From the NCBI GenBank assembly GCA_030949565.1, contig JAUZSK010000051.1, positions 85,012 through 149,011 of the forward strand: a stretch of DNA of 64,000 bases, given 5' to 3'. How positions within the stretch are numbered: position 1 is the stretch's first letter; each line of letters starts with the position of its first letter. Shown one piece after another: positions 51,415 to 59,577 of the stretch. The DNA is from Enterobacterales bacterium (lineage in GTDB: Bacteria > Pseudomonadota > Gammaproteobacteria > Enterobacterales > Kangiellaceae). The notes beneath the pieces were generated by a model. That model did not search any database. It was not told the DNA's origin and worked only from the letters and a program-made list of their open reading frames with translations. A program made the position numbers and the translations under genes.

Positions 51415-51812
51415 CGTAACTAGCAACTCGAAACTCGAAACTATCTTTATCTCGAACCCCGAACCTTTATTCGATCTACCACCTAATTTAATGGTGAATC
51501 ATCTCTTAACTCTAGGGTTATCTATATAAATTCGTTATAGCTTTGAAAACTCTAGATCTTCCCCCCGCCCTTGATGGGCGGGGGCTAGGGGGCGGGTGAT
51601 ATAAAATAAAAATAGTGTCTTTTTATTTCCTTGGCTTTTTCAATCCTTTTAAAACCACCCTCATCCTAACCTTCTGGGTAATTGCTCCTGCATTACCCTA
51701 GTAACCTAAGTCCATTTAGGGATCCCTGAGGAAGAAGGGACTTAATCTCCTCTCTCTTGGGAGAGTGGATTTTTCCTCGAACCTCGCAACTAGCAACTCG
51801 AACCTCGTAACT
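51415..51812. repeat. Cluster of intergenic repeats between mdh and the Dnd-type methyltransferase
   Basis: Within this 635-base gap lie a GC palindrome (51558-51590: CCCCCGCCC-TTGAT-GGGCGGGGG), two copies of a sequence containing AACTAGCAACTCGAA (51419-51443 and 51786-51812), and the second copy of the 61-base REP-like repeat. No coding frame is convincing here. Confidence 0.75.
51666..51726. repeat. Dispersed 61-base REP-like repeat, copy 2
   Basis: Exact reverse complement of 41333-41393. It runs from CTAACCTTCTGGG to GGGATCCC and carries the same hairpin with loop TGCTCCTGC. Confidence 0.92.
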
Positions 51813-51905
51813 ATTTGTTATCCTCGCATCCCGCTGCCTATCTCCTCCCAATCGCCGAGCCATATTTATGTTAATCTATAGAAAAACAAAATATCTTCAA
51901 ATCCT

Positions 51906-53780
51906 ATGGCATTCGACTTTCCACAATTTAAAACGCTGGTCAAGAAAATCAAGGTCGGTAAACAACTACCGGACTCTGTTTATACACACAAAACGGCTTT
52001 GGACGAGATACCGAAAACGCTCAACGCAGTGATTAAAAATGTCGCTAAAGCGTTAAAAATCACCAATGAAGAATGGGTTCTGGTTAAATTTTATAAACGA
52101 GATTTTAAGATCGCCTTTCTTTCTTATCCTGATTTTGATGATTATGCTTACCCGAGCCTCAAGCAGAGTATCACCGTAGACTTGCAAAAATTAAGCCATC
52201 GAAAAGCGGATTATTCAAAATCAGATAACCCACCGATATTGCACCGTAAAGAAACCTTTGTGAGTCAGGATTACCCCTTAATCGATCTATTTAAAGCCAT
52301 CACTGCCGAGGGTGAAGCAGCAGCACTTTATGAAAATACCCGAACCATTGGTTTTAGAAAAAATTGGCTCAGATTAATTTCAAACAAAGGCTATTTCTTA
52401 GATGACAAAGGTCGTCTTTTAGCTAAGCAGAATCGAGCGAAAGAACCCTGTCCGACTGATTTTAACGGTCAAATTGATCGACATAAAACGGCGATTGATC
52501 GTCATCAACTTTCTGCGCCGATGCAGTTGCTGGCTAAACATGATTATTTTAACGGTGAGTTTTCAGTTTTAGATTATGGTTGTGGTAAGGGTGATGATAT
52601 TCGGGAATTAGAAGCGCATCAAATAGATTGCATTGGTTGGGATCCGGTACATCAAGCAGATAATGATTTAGAAAACTGCGATATTGTCAATGTTGGCTTT
52701 GTACTCAATGTTATTGAAGATAAAGAGGAGCGCAGCGAAACCCTGAAAAGAGCCTTCGGTTATGCTGAAAAACTACTCATTGCGGCGGTGATGATAGCCG
52801 GAGACTCAGTCATCAGTCAATTTAAACCCTACAAAGATGGTGTAATCACTAGCCGTAATACTTTTCAAAAATATTACGGCCAATCGGAGTTTAAGTATTT
52901 TCTAGAGACCTGTTTAGGCGAAGATGCGATAGCCGTTGGACAGGGCATTTTTATTATTTTTAAAGATAAGATCGAAGAACAAAATTTCCTTTTAAAAAGA
53001 CAGCAGATAAAAAGAGATTGGAACCAACTCACTCAACGGCTTAAGAAAACGCCCGAAAAAATTATTACAAAAGACATAATAGACAAAAATGCCGAGTTGT
53101 TTGATGATTTTTGGGAACTTTGTTTAGATCTTGGTCGATTGCCTGCGATCCCAGAGTTTGAATTTTCTCAACAAATTAGAAAAGTTGCGGGATCGCATAA
53201 AAAAGCTTTTGATGCCTTAATACAACAAAAGGGTGATCCACTCTTTAAACAATCTCGCCTTGCCAGAAAATGTGATCTCCTAGTCTATTTTGCATTGGGT
53301 TTATTTGAAAAGCGCAAAGCCTACACCCATATGCCTGATAGTTTAAAGCGCGATATTAAAGCCTTTTTTAGCGATTACAACAGAGCCATTGAACTTGCTG
53401 GGCAAGCCTTATTCAGTGTCGGTGATCCCGATCTAATAGAAATCTTGTCCGTCGAAGCCTTTGCCGATTTAAAACACGGCGAATTTGAAGAAGGACATCA
53501 TTGGACCGTTCATCAATCGGTGCTTCAACAATTACCACCAGAACTCAGAATTTATATCGGTTGTGCCATTCAATACTATGGCGATTTTGAGGCGATGGAT
53601 CTTATAAAAATTCATTTCACCTCGGGCAAAGTGACGCTACTAAAATATGATGATTGGTCAAAACCACAGCCGTTATTAGTGGAGCGAATAAAAATAAAAT
53701 TAAGAGATCAGGATATCGATTTTTTTGACTATACAGGGAAATTTACCCCACAACCCTTACTTAATAGGGAGAATTTTTAG
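51906..53780 (+). CDS. DNA phosphorothioation-associated putative methyltransferase
   Basis: 624 residues. The N-terminal half resembles the family found beside dnd phosphorothioation operons (LVKFYKRDFKIAFLSYPDFD, then RHKTAIDRHQLSAPMQLLA). A SAM-binding motif follows (SVLDYGCGKGDDIRELEAH) with an acidic second motif (CIGWDPVH) and a methyltransferase-like VNVGFVLNVIEDKEER. Family members occur with dnd genes, but no dndC, dndD or dndE is visible nearby; the nearest related gene is the DGQHR protein ten kilobases downstream. No frameshift. It is flanked by repeat-rich DNA, suggesting acquisition. Confidence 0.82.
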   Translation: MAFDFPQFKTLVKKIKVGKQLPDSVYTHKTALDEIPKTLNAVIKNVAKALKITNEEWVLVKFYKRDFKIAFLSYPDFDDYAYPSLKQSITVDLQKLSHRKADYSKSDNPPILHRKETFVSQDYPLIDLFKAITAEGEAAALYENTRTIGFRKNWLRLISNKGYFLDDKGRLLAKQNRAKEPCPTDFNGQIDRHKTAIDRHQLSAPMQLLAKHDYFNGEFSVLDYGCGKGDDIRELEAHQIDCIGWDPVHQADNDLENCDIVNVGFVLNVIEDKEERSETLKRAFGYAEKLLIAAVMIAGDSVISQFKPYKDGVITSRNTFQKYYGQSEFKYFLETCLGEDAIAVGQGIFIIFKDKIEEQNFLLKRQQIKRDWNQLTQRLKKTPEKIITKDIIDKNAELFDDFWELCLDLGRLPAIPEFEFSQQIRKVAGSHKKAFDALIQQKGDPLFKQSRLARKCDLLVYFALGLFEKRKAYTHMPDSLKRDIKAFFSDYNRAIELAGQALFSVGDPDLIEILSVEAFADLKHGEFEEGHHWTVHQSVLQQLPPELRIYIGCAIQYYGDFEAMDLIKIHFTSGKVTLLKYDDWSKPQPLLVERIKIKLRDQDIDFFDYTGKFTPQPLLNRENF

Positions 53781-53944
53781 AAAAAATCATCCGCAGCTTA
53801 CCGACTGGACTCAATTTGACCCATGATTTTCAGCCTACAGGCCTATAAATAGGAAATTGTCTCGGATTCATGTGAGAAATCTCTCAAAGCTGACTGTCTG
53901 GATTTTACTGTAAAAAACTAACGGCTAAATAACTCCAAAAGAAA

Positions 53945-54125
53945 AATCCATCGAAAAATACCTTTCTTAGCCTTTAGGAAATTGAGCCTCGCCAGAAATT
54001 CAACTAAATAAGCGATATTCAAACAAAACGCCATCCGTCCTGCAAGAATAATTAATTTCATCATCAAACCTCAAAAAAGCGCTATTCAAGGAAGACGGCT
54101 TCTGATTTCTGCCTGTCTATTATTT
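53945..54125. repeat. Diverged direct repeat A, left of the arsenic operon
   Basis: About 180 bases that align with 57860-58045 in the same orientation, sharing for example CCTTTCTTAGC, ATTGAGCCTCGCC, AAGCGATATTCAAACAAAACG and CTGTCTATTATTTTTT. Roughly three quarters of positions match by eye. The remainder of 53781-54180 shows no gene. Confidence 0.8.
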
Positions 54126-54197
54126 TTTTCTCTTGAATACGGTGAGCACTAACGGCTTTTGTAAATGTAAACAACGAAAACTGAACAAAATAGGCGC

Positions 54198-54255
54198 TTG
54201 ACATATTCGATATACCATATATACTTTAAATCATATATATGGAGATTCGAATATG
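54198..54255 (+). promoter_or_regulatory. Promoter and large palindromic operator of the ars operon
   Basis: TTGACA (54198-54203), 16 bases, TATACT (54220-54225). The promoter is covered by an interrupted palindrome centred between 54228 and 54229: CATATTCGA (54202-54210) with TCGAATATG (54247-54255), and inner arms CCATATATA (54215-54223) with TATATATGG (54234-54242). This is where an ArsR repressor would be expected to bind. A 25-codon frame starting at 54253 may be a leader or gene remnant. Confidence 0.78.
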
Positions 54256-54364
54256 AAGTGTTTAGAGCAAGAACTCATCCAGAGTTTATTGATCCTCCAA
54301 CCTTGTCGTACATCGAGGGATTCGGCCTGAAGTGGTTATAGTTTTTATTGATACAAAATAAGAA

Positions 54365-54724
54365 ATGAGTATACCTATGTCTCCTATACAGTTTTATAAA
54401 TGTCTCTCAGATGAAACGCGTCTTCGTTGCTTACTGTTGATTTTGTCGCAGCAAGAGCTATGTGTATGCGAACTAATGCAGGCGCTTAATGAAAGTCAGC
54501 CCAAAATATCCCGCCACCTTGCACAATTGAGAAACTGCGAGCTGTTAACCGACAGACGCCTAGGTCAATGGGTTTTCTACAGTATTAATCAAGCGCTCCC
54601 CGAATGGACGAAAAATGTGTTATCCGAGACCCTCAAATGTAACTCAGAATTCATATCGGACAACCTAAAGCGACTTGACGAAATGGGCGATAGACCAGAA
54701 CGGACACGCTCGTGTTGTGCTTAA
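54365..54724 (+). CDS. arsR: ArsR family arsenic-responsive repressor
   Basis: 119-residue winged-helix repressor. The arsenite-sensing motif ELCVCELMQAL sits at the start of the recognition region, followed by SQPKISRHLAQLRNCELL. Classical ArsR leaves DNA when As(III) or Sb(III) binds these cysteines. The C-terminus ends in SCC-A, which may add a further metal ligand. First gene of a same-strand operon with arsC and acr3. Confidence 0.93.
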   Translation: MSIPMSPIQFYKCLSDETRLRCLLLILSQQELCVCELMQALNESQPKISRHLAQLRNCELLTDRRLGQWVFYSINQALPEWTKNVLSETLKCNSEFISDNLKRLDEMGDRPERTRSCCA

Positions 54725-54743
54725 ACAGGAAGGAAATACAACC

Positions 54744-55223
54744 TTGAATATCTTATTTCTCTGCACACATAATGCATGTCGTAGCATATTAGCCGAGAGT
54801 ATTGCGAACTCCATTGGCAAGAACCTCTGGCAAGCATTTAGTGCTGGTAGTACCCCCGCTGGAAAGGTTCATCCCGAAACGATTTATCAGTTAATAAGTC
54901 GTCACTATCCTGTCGAAGGACTTTTGAGTAAAAGCTGGGATGAACTAACAGACATCAAGCCAGATATTGTCATTACCGTTTGCGATCAGGCGGCAGGAGA
55001 AGCTTGCCCTGTCTGGTTTGGACAAGCGATCAAAGGATACTGGGGATTACCCGATCCTACAAAGGCTCTTCCAGATGAAAGAGAAGCTGTATTTAAGCTC
55101 GTCATGAATACTCTCGAACAACGATTGTTAAAACTAGCTGATGCCGTTAATACCAAGTCTATGGAAGAGCTGCCTTCATTGATAACTCGATTAGCAAAGG
55201 AGAATGTTAATGGGTTATTTTGA
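54744..55223 (+). CDS. arsC: Arsenate reductase, low-molecular-weight phosphatase type
   Basis: Reduces arsenate to arsenite for export. The N-terminal catalytic loop is [17 protein letters not shown] (CX5R), and the segment [17 protein letters not shown] holds the resolving cysteines. The best start is TTG at 54744, preceded by AGGAAGGAA; the longer frame reaching into arsR is not needed. It overlaps acr3 by about 20 bases. Confidence 0.92.
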   Translation: MNILFLCTHNACRSILAESIANSIGKNLWQAFSAGSTPAGKVHPETIYQLISRHYPVEGLLSKSWDELTDIKPDIVITVCDQAAGEACPVWFGQAIKGYWGLPDPTKALPDEREAVFKLVMNTLEQRLLKLADAVNTKSMEELPSLITRLAKENVNGLF

Positions 55224-56232
55224 GCGATATCTTAGCATTTGGGTCGGCATCGCAATTTTATGCGGCGTCACATTAGGTAATTTATTGCCTGAGCTCTTTG
55301 AGCTAATCGCCTCGTTGGAATTTGCGCATGTTAACTTGGTCGTTGCACTACTGATTTGGCTAATGATTTATCCCATGATGGTGCAAATCGACTTTTCTTC
55401 ACTTAAAGACGTTGGTAAGAAACCTAAAGGGCTGCTTTTGACATTAGCCGTCAATTGGTTAATTAAACCCTTTACAATGGCATTACTGGGCTGGCTATTT
55501 TTTAAAGGGCTCTTTGCTAAATGGGTAGACCCTCAAACCGCAAGTGAATACATTGCAGGTATGATTTTACTGGGCGTCGCACCATGTACCGCAATGGTAT
55601 TTGTCTGGAGTCAGTTAACAAAGGGCGATCCAAACTACACCTTAGTTCAGGTATCAGTTAACGATATCATTATGATCTTTGCGTTTGCGCCTATCGCTGG
55701 CTTTTTATTAGGTGTCACTGACATATCCGTTCCCTGGGACACATTACTGTTATCTGTCATCCTGTATGTTGTAATCCCATTGGTAGCAGGGGCTATTACC
55801 AGGAAAAAAGTTGATCGTAAGGATGACCATTCTTCACTCAATCGCTTACTGGTATCACTAAAACCTTGGTCAGTAGTAGGTCTGTTAACAACAGTAATTC
55901 TCCTATTCTGTTTTCAGGCTCAAACCATCATCTCTCAACCCCAAGCAATTTTTCTGATTGCTGTTCCGCTGCTTATCCAAACTTACGGTATTTTTGCGGT
56001 GACTTATTTAATCGCCAGAAAAATGCAACTGCCTTACAATATTGCAGCCCCTGCCTGCATGATCGCCACATCAAATTTTTTTGAGCTCGCCGTTGCAGTC
56101 GCCATTTCTTTGTTTGGACTTCATTCAGGAGCTGCTTTAGCAACTGTTGTCGGTGTGTTGGTAGAAGTACCCGTGATGTTGAGTCTGGTTTGGTTTGCAA
56201 ATCACACTCGACATTGGTTTGGTGAAGCTTAA
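55204..56232 (+). CDS. acr3: Arsenite efflux transporter, ACR3 family
   Basis: Ten-span carrier (BASS superfamily) that exports arsenite. Typical stretches are [20 protein letters not shown], the conserved cysteine in [15 protein letters not shown], and [23 protein letters not shown]. 342 residues. The start at 55204 or ATG 55210 overlaps the arsC end, so the two are translationally coupled. Confidence 0.95.
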   Translation: MLMGYFERYLSIWVGIAILCGVTLGNLLPELFELIASLEFAHVNLVVALLIWLMIYPMMVQIDFSSLKDVGKKPKGLLLTLAVNWLIKPFTMALLGWLFFKGLFAKWVDPQTASEYIAGMILLGVAPCTAMVFVWSQLTKGDPNYTLVQVSVNDIIMIFAFAPIAGFLLGVTDISVPWDTLLLSVILYVVIPLVAGAITRKKVDRKDDHSSLNRLLVSLKPWSVVGLLTTVILLFCFQAQTIISQPQAIFLIAVPLLIQTYGIFAVTYLIARKMQLPYNIAAPACMIATSNFFELAVAVAISLFGLHSGAALATVVGVLVEVPVMLSLVWFANHTRHWFGEA

Positions 56233-57233
56233 TGTTTGAAATCTTCACGCAACTCGCGGACTGGCTAACCTATACAGTTATGAATCTAACGTCAGAGTCT
56301 AAGGTCGGTGACGCCGTTCATTTTTTTATCAAGGATGTAACAAAGATCTACGCACTGCTGGTAGTCATGATTTATTTCATTGCGCTGTTAAGAGCTTCAT
56401 TGAATGTGGAGCGTGTTCGTGATTTTCTGACGGGCAAGAACCGTGGCGTTGGCTACTTGCTAGGTTCTGGTTTTGGCGCTATCACACCGTTTTGTTCCTG
56501 CTCTAGTATCCCAGTTTTTCTAGGGTTTACCTCAGCGGGAATTCCGTTAGGCATCACCATGTCGTTTCTACTAACGTCCCCGTTGATCAACGAAGTTGCC
56601 GTTCTATTATTGTTGAGCCTACTAGGTTGGAAGTTCACCCTGCTTTACGTAGTGATCGGGATGACAGTTGGTATTCTTGGTGGACTCTTTCTTGACGCTA
56701 TCAAGGCCGAACGTTGGCTTCGTTCTTTCGCGGCTAAAGCGCTGGCCAACGGGCAAAAACAAATTAACCAATCTGCAATCAACCATACCTGTTCTCAGAT
56801 GGCGTTTTCAGAGCGTCACACCTTTGCCAAAGATGAAACCGTGGAAATTTTCGGCAGAGTCTGGAAGTGGGTCATTATCGGTGTTGGATTAGGGGCCGCG
56901 TTACATGGATTTGTACCTGACGGCTGGATCGAACAACATCTTGGTGATGGCCAATGGTGGTCTGTTCCTGCTGCTGTTCTTTTAGGTATCCCGCTTTACT
57001 CAAATGCAACAGGTGTTATCCCTGTGATGGAAAGCTTGATTGTTAATGGCTTACCAATAGGCACGACATTAGCATTTTGTATGAGCACTGTAGCAGCAAG
57101 TTTTCCTGAATTTATTTTGCTTAAACAAGTGATGCAATGGCGGTTATTAGCCACCGTATTTCTGATGCTATTGGTGTCATTCACGATAGTGGGCTGGGTA
57201 TTTAACGCTTTTTCGTCTTTTTTTATGAGGTGA
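56232..57233 (+). CDS. ArsP-like permease (DUF318 family)
   Basis: Eight-span permease of the family to which ArsP, an exporter of trivalent organoarsenicals, belongs. The signature PFCSCSSIPVFLGFTSAGIP is present, with its mirror GIPLYSNATGVIPVMESL in the second half. 333 residues. Its start shares a base with the acr3 stop. Arsenic-related function is inferred from position and the CSCS motif. Confidence 0.88.
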   Translation: MFEIFTQLADWLTYTVMNLTSESKVGDAVHFFIKDVTKIYALLVVMIYFIALLRASLNVERVRDFLTGKNRGVGYLLGSGFGAITPFCSCSSIPVFLGFTSAGIPLGITMSFLLTSPLINEVAVLLLLSLLGWKFTLLYVVIGMTVGILGGLFLDAIKAERWLRSFAAKALANGQKQINQSAINHTCSQMAFSERHTFAKDETVEIFGRVWKWVIIGVGLGAALHGFVPDGWIEQHLGDGQWWSVPAAVLLGIPLYSNATGVIPVMESLIVNGLPIGTTLAFCMSTVAASFPEFILLKQVMQWRLLATVFLMLLVSFTIVGWVFNAFSSFFMR

Positions 57234-57236
57234 GTT

Positions 57237-57467
57237 ATGAAACAAATAAAAGTATTGGGTAGCGGCTGTACTAAATGTACTAAAACCGCTGAGCTGATCG
57301 AAAAAATTGCACTTGAACAAGGGGCAATAGTGAAGGTTACGAAAGAAACGGATCCACAAGTCATTATGGCTTTTGGGGCCATGAGCACTCCTGCTGTTGT
57401 TGTCAATGAACAGTTGGTTCACTCAGGCTCTATGCCACATACAGCACAAATTAAAGAATGGCTTTAG
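57237..57467 (+). CDS. Small thioredoxin-like redox protein
   Basis: 76 residues with the redox motif GSGCTKCTK at the N-terminus and a thioredoxin-like cis-proline region (STPAVVVN). Small redox-active disulfide proteins of this type are often encoded next to ArsP-like permeases. It starts 4 bases after the permease stop and is part of the operon. Confidence 0.88.
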   Translation: MKQIKVLGSGCTKCTKTAELIEKIALEQGAIVKVTKETDPQVIMAFGAMSTPAVVVNEQLVHSGSMPHTAQIKEWL

Positions 57468-57479
57468 GAAGAAGAATTA

Positions 57480-57605
57480 TGACTCCCCCCATATGACCTA
57501 CTCAAATTAGAAAACGGCGCGCAGTTCATTTTTACGCCTTGCCTAGGCACAAAAGATGTGGATTTAGTGGCATCTGTTAAACCCCCGAAATCAGCCTCCT
57601 CCTAA
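57480..57605 (+). pseudogene. Truncated dual-specificity-phosphatase-like gene of the ars operon
   Basis: From ATG at 57480, after correcting one base in the C-run 57484-57489, the frame reads YDLLKLENGAQFIFTPCLG and TKDVDLVASVK. This resembles the start of the tyrosine-phosphatase-like proteins that follow ars genes elsewhere. Similarity ends at about 57590 and a stop follows, so only the first 35 or so codons remain; a rearrangement removed the rest. Confidence 0.6.
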
Positions 57606-57610
57606 ATCGG

Positions 57611-57638
57611 AACGATATCAGACAGCCACTCTATAGTC
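57611..57638. repeat. 28-base repeat, copy 1
   Basis: AACGATATCAGACAGCCACT followed by CTATAGTC; recurs with a single mismatch at 58898-58925. It marks the junction where the phosphatase gene is cut. Confidence 0.8.
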
Positions 57639-57655
57639 TCCCCAACAAATCAAAA

Positions 57656-57847
57656 ATGCCCGTCACGATTGAATCCACCCTTGCTTATCTCAACCTACAA
57701 CCCAATCAATGGCTCGGACAAGTGCAACACTTTGGTACGCATCAAGGTTATTTCGTTGGTAAACTGATTTTATTGCAACAAAAAGCCGAAGAATTAAAGA
57801 GAAAATGGTTAAAAGGCTTTAAAACCTGCCGGAAATTAATGATTTAA
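57656..57847 (+). pseudogene. C-terminal remnant of an IS200-like (RAYT-type) transposase
   Basis: 63 codons (ESTLAYLNLQPNQWLGQVQ, later AEELKRKWLKGFKTCRKL) resembling the extreme C-terminus of Y1-type transposases of the REP-associated group, which end with a Trp-containing helix and a basic GxxxCRxL segment. The catalytic HUH and tyrosine parts are absent, so it is a relic. The assignment rests on remembered family style, not on a search. Confidence 0.45.
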
Positions 57848-57859
57848 AAACACAAAAAG

Positions 57860-58045
57860 TAAAATCCATCATCCTAATGCCTTTCTTAGCTCTTAAGAGA
57901 TTGAGCCTCGCCTGAGATTCCGATATTTAAGCGATATTCAAACAAAACGGCTTCCGCCCTGAAAAAATAATTAACTTCATCCCCAAACCTCATAAAAAGC
58001 GTTATTTAAGGCCGATGCTTTCTAATTTTTAACTGTCTATTATTT
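57860..58045. repeat. Diverged direct repeat B, right of the arsenic operon
   Basis: Partner of repeat A at 53945-54125, same orientation. Here it directly follows the transposase remnant, suggesting that the repeated stretch is the 3' flank of that transposable element. Confidence 0.8.
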
Positions 58046-58104
58046 TTTAAACGGAATTCAATGACGGTTCGTCACGGGCATCCTTTCGCCGGTGACATTT
58101 CTAA

Positions 58105-58359
58105 TCAATGGTGATGAAGTTGCGCATCCATGTAGTTTCGTAATAATTTATTGATCCGAGTTTGATAGCCCGTTCCTTGCGATTTATACCACTCTAAAAC
58201 ATCAGCATCTAATCGCATGGTGACTGATTTTTTGGGTGGCACTCTGATTTCTGCTTGTCGGAAGAAGTCATCATCAAGCTCTGCAATATCGCTGGTATCG
58301 ATATCACTATCTTTCATCTTGGCTAATTTATTCCAATCGGTGTTGGAGAATTTTTTCAT
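58105..58359 (-). CDS. brnA: BrnA family antitoxin
   Basis: 84 residues. The N-terminal half is acidic; the C-terminal half holds a ribbon-helix-helix-like DNA-binding segment (SVTMRLDADVLEWYKSQG, then YQTRINKLLRNYM). It neutralises the BrnT ribonuclease and represses the operon. Its start overlaps the toxin gene by 32 bases. Confidence 0.9.
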   Translation of the reverse strand: MKKFSNTDWNKLAKMKDSDIDTSDIAELDDDFFRQAEIRVPPKKSVTMRLDADVLEWYKSQGTGYQTRINKLLRNYMDAQLHHH

Positions 58360-58615
58360 ATTGTCGAACCTCTCGTTTGGTGGCTTTTCGAGCCGATATT
58401 ATTCGAGTCACATCGCCAATTTGCTCTGTATATACAATCACACCAACGAAGGCTTTTAACCAGCCTATCGATATCCAGCGAGCTTCACCATATACCTCAC
58501 TGGTGTCTTCCTTCGTCAACATAATATGATTAAAAATATCGACGGCATCGTTGAAGTCTATCCCATGTTTTTCGAAATTGATGGTGTTTTTATTTTCATC
58601 CCACTCAAACTTCAT
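58328..58615 (-). CDS. brnT: BrnT family ribonuclease toxin
   Basis: 95 residues from ATG at 58615: MKFEWDENKNTINFEKHGID is the classic BrnT start, and RIISARKATKREVRQYE the classic end. A longer frame to 58675 is open but unnecessary. Toxin first, antitoxin second is the normal order of brnTA. Confidence 0.92.
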   Translation of the reverse strand: MKFEWDENKNTINFEKHGIDFNDAVDIFNHIMLTKEDTSEVYGEARWISIGWLKAFVGVIVYTEQIGDVTRIISARKATKREVRQYEKILQHRLE

Positions 58616-58750
58616 GTAGATCTCTGTACATACATTTGTATTGACTAGTATAGGCGCGATAAGCCAATTTGTCACTCTTCATTTTCGTCTTCATCCTCAT
58701 CTTCTAATTTTTCAGACTTCGCCGGGAGCGTTAAATCATGGACTTTTTTT

Positions 58751-58864
58751 AATCGTCTAATCGATACCTGAGTTCATCATGCCGATATTTATAAAATAGA
58801 AGGTGAAAGTTATCGTAAAAAGCAGGCTTTAAAATCAAATCCAAAAACCGGCCAAGTTAATTGA
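58751..58864 (+). pseudogene. C-terminal remnant of an IS21-family istB gene
   Basis: The plus strand reads NRLIDT, a stop, then VHHADIYKIEGESYRKKQAL and ends KTGQVN. This resembles the extreme C-terminus of IstB helper ATPases (DRLxHxxxIxxxxGESYR). Only about 37 codons remain and one is a stop. Confidence 0.55.
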
Positions 58865-58889
58865 CGCCAACCGGCCAAAGTAGTTGACG
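58847..58889. repeat. Paired terminal-type repeats (possible IS21-like right end)
   Basis: CCGGCCAAGTTAATTGACG (58848-58866) and CCGGCCAAAGTAGTTGACG (58871-58889) lie in tandem immediately at the istB remnant. IS21 elements have multiple similar terminal repeats, so this is probably the surviving end of that element. Confidence 0.55.
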
Positions 58890-58897
58890 TTTGATAA

Positions 58898-58925
58898 AAC
58901 GATATCAGACAGGCACTCTATAGTC
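58898..58925. repeat. 28-base repeat, copy 2
   Basis: One mismatch to 57611-57638; both sites are junctions of truncated sequences. Confidence 0.8.
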
Positions 58926-59037
58926 AATTTCCTACAAAGACACGGGTCAATGTCATACAAAAACGAGTAATTTCAAGATTTTTTGTAAGCGATCAACCCG
59001 ACTTGGTGTGCGAGATATCTCAAAGGTGACTGTCTAT

Positions 59038-59196
59038 TCAAATTCTCTCTGCAGGAGCAATGGATATTCGTTGCCATCTATCAGGAATTCTTAATGTTCG
59101 TTGAAATTGAATGTCAACTCCAGCTGATTCATGCAAATCTGGAAAGTTAAATTGTAAAATTATTTCGAGTTCAGTATTATCATTTATAGGCTCCAC
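59038..59196 (-). pseudogene. N-terminal stub of an unidentified gene after the XRE regulator
   Basis: From GTG at 59196, five bases after the regulator's stop codon, the frame reads NDNTELEIILQFNFPDLHES then VDIQFQRTLRIPD. The sequence looks like genuine protein but ends after about 50 codons in the repeat-rich junction. Near the end, small frame corrections would give DGNEYPLPP. I cannot name the family; it is the truncated edge of the 59-64 kb island. Confidence 0.5.
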
Positions 59197-59200
59197 TTAG

Positions 59201-59554
59201 TTACCATTTTCCATCAGTGACTTCTCTTACAAGGTGCACGATTGCTTCATCCGGAAGGTTCTCCATCTGCCTTAAAACCGAAGCAAGCAATTTGGGCTTT
59301 GCTCTAATAATTGACTCTAAGTCTGGCGAGATGCGGCCTGCCCTTGCTAACAACTCATCGCTATTCAAATCAAGTATTTCAGAAAGTCTAATGATGTTCT
59401 CAGAGGAAAATGGAGGCACTTTGTTCCTTTCAATCTTTGACGAGGGTAAGAAGGCTCGATTTCTAATTCTCTAGCTACAGCTCGAAGACTCATTGATTTA
59501 CCATCAGATCGTTTCGCTTTTTCTCATTCGACGTATGTAGCTTCCAAATTCCAT
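59201..59554 (-). CDS. XRE-type helix-turn-helix regulator, frameshifted
   Basis: Starting at ATG 59554 (MEFGSYIRR), then after small indels near 59460-59525, the helix-turn-helix reads SMSLRAVARELEIEPSY and LSKIERNKVPPFSSENI, followed by LSEILDLNSDELLARAGRIS. This is the common style of XRE repressors heading defence or mobile loci. About 115 residues. A perfect palindrome lies 24 bases upstream, consistent with autoregulation. Confidence 0.8.
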
Positions 59555-59577
59555 AAGAGTATTTTTGCACATTTATG

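Noticed and set aside
51329..51529. 66-codon frame after mdh
   Set aside because: It begins in the terminator T-run and runs through repeats; no protein-like features.
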